From an uncultured Rhodospirillaceae bacterium (GTDB lineage Bacteria > Pseudomonadota > Alphaproteobacteria > Rhodospirillales > Casp-alpha2): DNA of 8,192 bases. The notes beneath the pieces were generated by a model. That model did not search any database. It worked only from the letters and a program-made list of their open reading frames with translations, and had not been told where the DNA came from. Within the stretch, counting starts at the first letter, position 1. Every line of letters begins with the position of its first letter. Location of the stretch: positions 1 to 8,192 of the forward strand of contig CAJWVP010000122.1 of NCBI GenBank assembly GCA_913048145.1. The letters are read 5' to 3'. The position numbers and the translations under genes were made by a program. Of this stretch, positions 1-5,080 are shown in pieces.

Positions 1-630
1 CTGTCGCAAAGCATTCACGCGCGGGCCAGCCAACCGGTAGCGATCACCCCGGTCATGCTGTCCCAACTGGAAGGCCTGATGACCCGGGAACGCAACCCCT
101 TGCAGTCGACGGACTTCTCCTTCTCCCGGTTCCTCACGCCCTACCTCTGCGACTACGACGGGTGGGCCGTTTTCATGGATTGCGACATGTTGGTCCTGCA
201 GGATATGGCCAAGCTGTGGGACTTGCGTGACGATAACTACGCGGTGCAGGTGGTGAAGCACGATCACGTTCCCGAGGAAGATACGAAGTTTCTAGGTGCG
301 CCACAGACCCGCTACGAGAAAAAGAACTGGTCCAGCGTGATGCTGTTCAACTGCGCCAAGTGCAAAGCGCTGACGCCGGACTATGTGAATACTGCCGACG
401 GCCTCGATTTGCACCGGTTCCATTGGCTCGACGGCGACCACCTTATTGGCGAGATTTCTCACGGCTGGAACCATCTGGTGGCTTATGATCCACCCATACC
501 CGTGGAAAAGCTTTCCAACCTCCACTACACCATCGGGGGCCCTTATTTTGATGCGTACCGCAATACCGATTATGCCGAAGAATGGTTTGTAGAGCGCGAG
601 GCGATGCTCCGCTGCGATCAGTCCGACTGA
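1..630 (+). CDS. Glycosyltransferase with DxD motif (5' end outside window)
   Basis: The frame is open from the first base to TGA at 628-630, so the gene starts upstream and the first visible Met (55) is probably internal. The visible part is 209 residues. An 'FMDCDML' segment (DCD at 178-186) matches the metal- and nucleotide-sugar-binding DxD of GT-A-fold transferases of the GT8-like kind. It is preceded by an FSFSRFLTPYL helix and followed by 'NWSSVMLFNC', 'LHRFHWLDGDHLIGE', a 'WNHLV' stretch and a late 'HYTIGGPYF' motif. This order is familiar from small bacterial glycosyltransferases near cell-surface polysaccharide genes. By family habit it should move a sugar from a nucleotide donor in the cytoplasm; the sugar and acceptor cannot be told. 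No signal peptide or membrane segment is visible. From usual family size, roughly 40-50 N-terminal residues are missing. It converges on the minus-strand TPR operon and overlaps its last gene by 13 bp. Confidence 0.85.
   Translation: MSQSIHARASQPVAITPVMLSQLEGLMTRERNPLQSTDFSFSRFLTPYLCDYDGWAVFMDCDMLVLQDMAKLWDLRDDNYAVQVVKHDHVPEEDTKFLGAPQTRYEKKNWSSVMLFNCAKCKALTPDYVNTADGLDLHRFHWLDGDHLIGEISHGWNHLVAYDPPIPVEKLSNLHYTIGGPYFDAYRNTDYAEEWFVEREAMLRCDQSD
618..630. repeat. 13-bp palindrome spanning the overlap of two convergent genes
   Basis: The sequence tcagtc-c-gactga has perfect 6-bp arms around one central base. It contains both stop codons: TGA at 628-630 on plus and TGA at 620-618 on minus. Because of the symmetry both proteins end in the same three residues, Gln-Ser-Asp. 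No T-tract follows on either side, so it does not look like an intrinsic terminator. Confidence 0.8.
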
Positions 631-2228
631 CCGCCGACGATTTCCGCAAAGGCTCTCGTGACCTTCGCAATGGGCTGAGACCAATCCCCCTGTAGCTCCT
701 GGCGGAAAAGACGGATGGACCCGTACCAAGGCGAGTCCTCGCGATCGATCAGCCACCTGCGGTCCGGAATGTTTTGAATCATCACCCATGTGGGCACGCC
801 CATGGCACCCGCAAGATGCGCCGTGGTATTGGAAACGGTGATAACCAAATCCATCGCCGCAATTTGCGCCGCATGGGCGTCAATATCTACGGTTGGATCG
901 ATTATCTTATCTTTATGAATCGTAACACCATATTTGCTCTCGACCGCCCGTCGCTCGTCGGAGACATTCCCATACTGAAGGTCTACAAAGGTGGCATTCG
1001 GCATGGATAGCACAGACCTCAAATCCTGAAGCGGAATGGATTTATCGCGACCAATTCGTGGATTCAGGCTCCGCCACGTGATGCCAACCAGCTTAACATC
1101 AGTGCCGTCACTCACTTGGTCGAGATAATCTTCGCGAAGCGTTGCCACCCGGCCCGGGTCTGGGACGAGATATGGATCAGCGAGACCAAAATCCGAATCG
1201 GTCTTACGCAGATACACAGCAAGGTCACTAAGTGGGATCTGCATGTCGCAAGCCGCCATTTTATCATTTGAGAGGTCAGCCCTGCTCAGGCATTGAATAT
1301 CTGGAAAAGACCGTTGAAACAGATCAACGTTCCTGGGATCCACCTCCAGAATGATCTGAGAAACTTTGGGCCTAAGATCATTGAGCATGCTGGCGTACAT
1401 GACCTCATCACCCAGGCCCTGATCACCCCATACCAGAAGTTTTCCACCTGTTAAATTCTGTCCTGTCCACCACGGCTGAGCAAAGGGCCGCCTTGACCCT
1501 GGATTGGCATCCCATCGCCGGGCATAGGCTCGCCATCCCTTCTCCCATTGGGATTTCATAAGAAATAATATGGAGCCATCAACGTCATGCTGCGGATCAT
1601 CGGCACCCATGTTCTGAAGGATTTGAAATTCGGCTTCCGCTTCATCTAAGCGCCCCATCCGCGCCAAGCATAGAAACACTCCATGACAGATCTCAGGGTC
1701 TTCAAATCCAAGTTCTGTTAAGTGTCGGTATTCTGAAAGCGCGCATTCTAATTCTCCAAGCTTCATCAAGGCTGATGACAAATTCAGCCGCATATCCCGA
1801 TCGTTGGGGCGAAGTTCAAGTCCTTTTTCATAAGCCTCTCTTCCGGCCTGGGCATCATCCAGTGCAATGTGCGCCGCTCCCAGATTGAAGAATGTATCCG
1901 GCTGATCAGGCTCGATCGAAAGGCTTTTCTCATAACATTCAACCGCGGTGTCATGTTCCCCCAATTGTCGATAGCTTCCCCCCAGGTTGTTCAGAGCGGA
2001 GGCGCTCTGGGGCGCCAACTTCGTCGCCCGTTTCCAAAATTTCACCGCGTCTTGATATCCACCCGATGCAGACGCGATCATGGCCCGCAATTCCCATGTT
2101 GCTGGGTCATTCGCTGCGGCTTTAGATAAACGGCGAGCCAGTTTTGCAGCCTGCGGGCTATTACCCGCACGCAATGCCGCCAGTGCCGAATTGAACAGTC
2201 TTGTGGGATCGTGTCTTGAGCCTGCCAT
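618..2228 (-). CDS. TPR-repeat glycosyltransferase, GT9/heptosyltransferase-like C-terminal domain
   Basis: A 536-residue protein counted from ATG at 2228. Residues about 8-208 are helical TPR repeats with typical signatures (ALNNLGGSYRQLGEHDTAVECY, then TFFNLGAAHIAL). Residues about 262-518 form a GT-B-type transferase domain: 'WGDQGLGDE' near 267-275, whose Asp274 sits where heptosyltransferases have a catalytic Asp, and 'VSNTTAHLAGAMGVPTW' from 465, the donor-nucleotide-side signature. The family transfers sugars from nucleotide donors; here the TPR half probably binds the acceptor protein or a partner. No signal peptide, so cytoplasmic. It is the second gene of an operon: its ATG lies 2 nt after the TGA (2233-2231) of the sulfotransferase. 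An in-frame GTG at 2234 overlaps that stop as GTGA and would add two residues. Neither start has a clear Shine-Dalgarno, which points to translational coupling. Paralogue of the gene at 5081-6844. Donor and acceptor unknown. Confidence 0.88.
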   Translation of the reverse strand: MAGSRHDPTRLFNSALAALRAGNSPQAAKLARRLSKAAANDPATWELRAMIASASGGYQDAVKFWKRATKLAPQSASALNNLGGSYRQLGEHDTAVECYEKSLSIEPDQPDTFFNLGAAHIALDDAQAGREAYEKGLELRPNDRDMRLNLSSALMKLGELECALSEYRHLTELGFEDPEICHGVFLCLARMGRLDEAEAEFQILQNMGADDPQHDVDGSILFLMKSQWEKGWRAYARRWDANPGSRRPFAQPWWTGQNLTGGKLLVWGDQGLGDEVMYASMLNDLRPKVSQIILEVDPRNVDLFQRSFPDIQCLSRADLSNDKMAACDMQIPLSDLAVYLRKTDSDFGLADPYLVPDPGRVATLREDYLDQVSDGTDVKLVGITWRSLNPRIGRDKSIPLQDLRSVLSMPNATFVDLQYGNVSDERRAVESKYGVTIHKDKIIDPTVDIDAHAAQIAAMDLVITVSNTTAHLAGAMGVPTWVMIQNIPDRRWLIDREDSPWYGSIRLFRQELQGDWSQPIAKVTRAFAEIVGGQSD

Positions 2229-2230
2229 GA

Positions 2231-3616
2231 TCACGCGTCAGCGACGGACCCCAGGGCCACCCGCAGGGGTTTGAGATGTTTTTCGAAATGACGCCAACGT
2301 TCAACGGACCGCTGATGGACAGGCTCGCGAACCTGGACGGCACTGGCGGTCGCGACGCGGCGTTTTGTTTTGTGGAAATCCAAACAGCCATCTTCCCATT
2401 CAAGCTCACAATGCCCGATCAACGTTCGAGCCATCTGTTCGGGCTCCGACACCACGTCCTCATATCTGACGTCAAGAATTCTCCCAGGCAGAACCCGGTG
2501 CCAGTGATCCATGAGGCGCTGATAGATCTGGTAGTATCTACCCAGTTCCTCGAGATCATAGGAAAATTCCTGTGCCGTCGGAAAATACTGAGAGAAGCAC
2601 GAAAAACACGTATCCATTGGAGATCGGTGACAATGAATAATCTTCGCATGCGGTAAGATCAGGGCAATTAATCCCAGGAAAAAGAAATTTCTCGGCATTT
2701 TATCGGTGATCCGAGCGGCCCGGCGGTCCCAATTCCGAAGACTGTTTGCATATTTTCTTCCAAGGTCACTCAGGGTCTTTGGCACCAATCCGTCTACGCC
2801 AGCTGGAAATCCAGGCATGGCCTCGATAATCACTTCACGCAATTCTTCAAGTTCACCCGCACCATGGATTTTGCTATGGCTTGCCAGTATCTGCTCTACT
2901 AAGGAAGTTCCGGAGCGTGGCATGCCAAGAATGAATACCGGCCGCGGATCCGGATGCCCGCCGCCCATGTTCCGGCTGATAAATTCTTCATTAAACGCGT
3001 CCGTGATGGCATCAAGGCCCGTCTCAAACGCCGATATATTGAATGAAAGGGATGCCCGTTTTAAGCGATTGGCTTCAACCAGATGGGCAAACGCCATATC
3101 GTACTCAGAAATATCTTCATATGCCTTGGCCAGGGCAAAGTCAGCGTACATCTTGTCTTGGGCATCCAAATGCCGGGACTTCAATAAGTTCTGAATTATC
3201 TGAATGTCCGGGTCTGTATTTCCAAACCGCTTAACAAGGGAAAGTTCCTGCCACGCGCGCGTGGAACCGGGCATTTGCTCAAGCAATCGCCTGTAATGGG
3301 CTTCCGCCCCCGGCATATCCCCCATCTGCTTTTTCAGATTGGCGACATTCCCCAACACCTCGGCACTGTCGGGTGCCAGCGTCAGGGCGTTATCCAGAAC
3401 CTCTTCAGCCTTCTCCGAATCACCAGTCTGTAAATAGGCCGCGCCCAAATTCGCCAGTGCCTCGGCATCCGTTGGATTGGAACTGATCACCTTCCGTAAC
3501 ATTCGGATGGCCAGAGGCCAATTTCCCTCCGCCATGGCGCTGCGAGCTCGGGTCGCCGTGTCATCACGTGATGGGCGCCGGCGCCTTCCAAATGTCTGTC
3601 TGCTCGATCTATTCAT
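2231..3616 (-). CDS. TPR-repeat sulfotransferase (PAPS-dependent)
   Basis: A 461-residue protein. Residues about 20-190 are TPR repeats (AEALANLGAAYLQTGDSEKA at 51-70, then AEVLGNVANLKKQMGD). Residues about 224-455 are a sulfotransferase domain. 'FILGMPRSGTSLVEQIL' (228-244) is the P-loop-like 5'-phosphosulfate-binding loop, and 'HCHRSPMDTCFS' (328-339) is the 3'-phosphate-binding element with Arg331 and Ser339. A C-terminal 'TASAVQVREPVHQRSVERW' block from 423 is typical of this TPR-sulfotransferase family. By family it moves sulfate from PAPS to a hydroxyl on a sugar, peptide or lipid acceptor in the cytoplasm. The N-terminus is Arg-rich (7 Arg in the first 17 residues) and has no signal peptide. 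The start at ATG 3616 is the natural one, but no strong Shine-Dalgarno precedes it. It is first in a two-gene operon with the TPR-glycosyltransferase, suggesting the same acceptor is glycosylated and sulfated. Substrate unknown. Confidence 0.9.
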   Translation of the reverse strand: MNRSSRQTFGRRRRPSRDDTATRARSAMAEGNWPLAIRMLRKVISSNPTDAEALANLGAAYLQTGDSEKAEEVLDNALTLAPDSAEVLGNVANLKKQMGDMPGAEAHYRRLLEQMPGSTRAWQELSLVKRFGNTDPDIQIIQNLLKSRHLDAQDKMYADFALAKAYEDISEYDMAFAHLVEANRLKRASLSFNISAFETGLDAITDAFNEEFISRNMGGGHPDPRPVFILGMPRSGTSLVEQILASHSKIHGAGELEELREVIIEAMPGFPAGVDGLVPKTLSDLGRKYANSLRNWDRRAARITDKMPRNFFFLGLIALILPHAKIIHCHRSPMDTCFSCFSQYFPTAQEFSYDLEELGRYYQIYQRLMDHWHRVLPGRILDVRYEDVVSEPEQMARTLIGHCELEWEDGCLDFHKTKRRVATASAVQVREPVHQRSVERWRHFEKHLKPLRVALGSVADA

Positions 3617-3671
3617 GGATAAGACGAAAGAATTTATTAGATTTGATTACGATACATGATTGACTTCATTT
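3617..3671 (-). promoter_or_regulatory. AT-rich leader of the TPR-sulfotransferase operon
   Basis: This 55-bp AT-rich stretch lies between the porin terminator and the sulfotransferase ATG. Since a strong terminator sits just upstream, the operon should need its own promoter here. On the minus strand TTGTAA, 15 nt, then TATCGT can be read as weak -35/-10 boxes, with the -35 inside the terminator's U-tract. The match is poor, so only the location is proposed, not the exact boxes. Confidence 0.3.
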
Positions 3672-3708
3672 ACAAAAGAAAAGGCCGGGACCTCTCGGGC
3701 CCCGGCCT
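3672..3708 (-). terminator. Rho-independent terminator of the porin gene
   Basis: On the minus strand an 8-bp perfect GC-rich stem (AGGCCGGG / CCCGGCCT; plus-strand arms 3682-3689 and 3701-3708) encloses an 11-nt loop that can add two inner pairs. It is followed directly by TTTTCTTTTGT. It begins 47 nt after the porin TAA, and this arrangement fits a strong intrinsic terminator isolating the porin transcript from the downstream TPR operon. Confidence 0.9.
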
Positions 3709-3716
3709 CAACATTA

Positions 3717-3738
3717 TGTGAACGGCAAAGCCGTCACA
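3717..3738 (-). other. Stem-loop in the porin 3' untranslated region
   Basis: Arms acggc (3722-3726) and gccgt (3730-3734) pair around an aaa loop. After a one-base bulge at 3721, tgtg (3717-3720) pairs with caca (3735-3738), giving nine pairs in total. No U-tract follows, so it is not a terminator by itself. It lies between the porin stop and the true terminator and could protect the abundant porin mRNA from 3' decay; that role is inference. Confidence 0.5.
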
Positions 3739-3755
3739 CGAACGTCGTAAACAAC

Positions 3756-4877
3756 TTAGAAGTTGATGGACGTTTCGAAGTAGACCACATCGATATCGTT
3801 GTAGTCCACGCCCACGGCGTCGCTCAAGGAAATATTTGAGTATTCAATACCCATTTTTCCACCAACGCTGTCCAAGGCTTGAACCATGCCAATCGTGATA
3901 TCTTCGGCTTGGTCGCCAATAGTATCAACATCCTCGGACTCATGATAATGAACCATGAATGTGGTATCGCCGAGGCTATTCAACTTGGTTGCATAGCCAA
4001 GGTTCGCACGGAAATATTCAGGGTCATTATCAGTGGCAGCAGCATTGTCTGTCTCACCCATACCGATTGCGGCGGATAAACCGCTGGTATGCTTCAAAGC
4101 AATAGAGCCACCAGTTATGAAGTTATCTCCAGAAGCGGATTCCGCGTTAGTGTACGCTAAAGCTGCTTTGATAGAGATATCAGCAATGGTGTTAGAGTAA
4201 GAAAGCTTGGCGCTGGTAGAACCTTCCTGAGAGTAAGACGCGGCCAAAGTGAGACCAAACACGGGCACCAAGCTGTCAAACCGGATAACGTTTGTGGTGC
4301 CTGGATCGCTGTCGTCGAAGACGGCACCTACGGTCGTGGCGTGAAACGCACCGGCCGCACCCGTTGTAAAGTGGAAACCACTGGCGTGGAGACCGCCCTG
4401 ACCGCCGCTCATACCACCCGCATAACTAAGGTTGGTAGAACCAGCTCCAGCCTCATCCCAGTCACCGAGCGTCACCTTGCCCAGTTTATGCTGGAAGTAG
4501 ATCGTTTCATACTTCGAAGCAAAGCCAGTGCCAGCAGCGGTCTCGTCACCAGTCGTGCTACCGAAAGAGATGGTGCCTTGGTTCTTGCCAACGTCCCAAC
4601 GCAGCAGGCCACCCATGGTGATGCCTTCGGTCAGCTTGCCGCTGCCCATCACCCAGACTTCGGAGTTCGCGGACGTACCGTCGGTATTGAAGATACCGTC
4701 GTGTTCACCATCGTCAACGTGACGCAGGGCACGGTGGATACGACCACCCCAGGTGACATCCATTTTGCCTTGGTTGGCTCCTTTGAAAGAACCAGCTTCA
4801 GCGGATTGCATCGGCGTCGCCAGCGCTAGTAAGGCGCCTGCAGCAACCGAAGCTTTGAGAGTTGTTTTAATATTCAC
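3756..4877 (-). CDS. Outer-membrane porin (beta-barrel)
   Basis: A 373-residue protein. Residues 1-28 form a classic Sec signal peptide: MNIKTTLK, a hydrophobic ASVAAGALLALA core, then cleavage after AEA (28/29). The mature part is rich in Gly, Thr, Ser, Asp and alternating hydrophobic residues as in amphipathic beta-strands (for example ITMGGLLRWDVG and IYFQHKLGKVTLGDWD). It ends in 'VVYFETSINF'; a terminal Phe is the usual signal for the outer-membrane assembly (BAM) machinery. Size and style fit general alphaproteobacterial trimeric porins that let small solutes diffuse into the periplasm; selectivity cannot be read. The start is GTG at 4877-4875, chosen because it opens the signal peptide and has GGAGAG six bases upstream. 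It is transcribed alone: a 203-bp upstream gap, its own terminator downstream. Codon use looks less GC-biased than in gor. Confidence 0.9.
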   Translation of the reverse strand: MNIKTTLKASVAAGALLALATPMQSAEAGSFKGANQGKMDVTWGGRIHRALRHVDDGEHDGIFNTDGTSANSEVWVMGSGKLTEGITMGGLLRWDVGKNQGTISFGSTTGDETAAGTGFASKYETIYFQHKLGKVTLGDWDEAGAGSTNLSYAGGMSGGQGGLHASGFHFTTGAAGAFHATTVGAVFDDSDPGTTNVIRFDSLVPVFGLTLAASYSQEGSTSAKLSYSNTIADISIKAALAYTNAESASGDNFITGGSIALKHTSGLSAAIGMGETDNAAATDNDPEYFRANLGYATKLNSLGDTTFMVHYHESEDVDTIGDQAEDITIGMVQALDSVGGKMGIEYSNISLSDAVGVDYNDIDVVYFETSINF

Positions 4878-4883
4878 TTTGGT

Positions 4884-4889
4884 CTCTCC
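4884..4889 (-). promoter_or_regulatory. Shine-Dalgarno of the porin gene (GGAGAG)
   Basis: GGAGAG on the minus strand lies six bases before the GTG at 4877-4875. This strong site supports GTG as the true start and fits high expression of a porin despite the non-ATG codon. Confidence 0.85.
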
Positions 4890-4912
4890 ATAGTAGTTTT
4901 CGTTTTACGAAT

Positions 4913-4926
4913 AACAAGATCTTGTT
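4913..4926. promoter_or_regulatory. 14-bp perfect palindrome in the porin upstream region (possible operator)
   Basis: AACAAGATCTTGTT is a perfect, gapless 14-bp palindrome 36-49 bases before the porin GTG. No T-tract follows in the porin direction, so it is not a terminator. It could be a dimeric regulator's site or a short hairpin in the leader RNA. No regulator family is assigned. Confidence 0.45.
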
Positions 4927-4954
4927 GCTCACATGGAGCAGACTTTGAGGATGA

Positions 4955-4965
4955 GCGGAAACCGC
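4955..4965. repeat. Small inverted repeat GCGG-aaa-CCGC upstream of porin
   Basis: Perfect 4-bp arms around a 3-base loop, about 78-88 bases before the porin GTG. It is short enough to arise by chance, and is listed because it is one of three dyads in this 203-bp gap. Confidence 0.25.
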
Positions 4966-5012
4966 GTTCCCAAAGAAGCTCCGATGAAATGAGTATCTGA
5001 AACTTGACAGGC

Positions 5013-5026
5013 GGAAAAGTTTTTCC
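5013..5026. promoter_or_regulatory. Inverted repeat GGAAAA-gt-TTTTCC between TPR gene and porin
   Basis: Perfect 6-bp arms separated by two bases, 55 bases after the stop of the upstream TPR-glycosyltransferase and about 136 bases before the porin start. It may be a regulator site for the porin. No U-run follows that would make it a convincing terminator for the TPR gene. The rest of the 4890-5080 gap shows no promoter with good -35 and -10 boxes and no open reading frame that looks like a gene. Confidence 0.35.
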
Positions 5027-5080
5027 AGCGTCTTCTATGCATTTTCACGGCGATCGTTGTATTTTTGCAACACCCATAAA

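Noticed and set aside
292..789. 165-codon minus-strand open frame spanning the convergent junction
   Set aside because: It runs antisense to the DxD glycosyltransferase and out of frame over the end of the TPR gene. Its product has no recognisable motif, while both overlapped genes have clear family motifs.
2706..3194. 162-codon plus-strand open frame
   Set aside because: Antisense shadow of the sulfotransferase domain; low-complexity Arg/Ser-rich product and no ribosome site seen.
4341..4829. 162-codon plus-strand open frame
   Set aside because: Antisense to the porin signal peptide and first strands; Thr/Arg-rich product typical of a reversed porin reading frame.
4878..4907. TTGTTA-16-TACTAT as porin promoter (minus strand)
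   Set aside because: Transcription would start within or after the GGAGAG ribosome site, leaving a mRNA without it; the true promoter should lie further upstream.
5004..5032. Consensus TTGACA on the plus strand as a promoter antisense to the TPR gene
   Set aside because: No acceptable -10 box at 16-18 bp, and nothing coded on the plus strand downstream.
5046..5075. GTTG/CAAC hairpin after the second TPR gene as a terminator
   Set aside because: The stem has only four pairs with a long loop, and no U-run follows.
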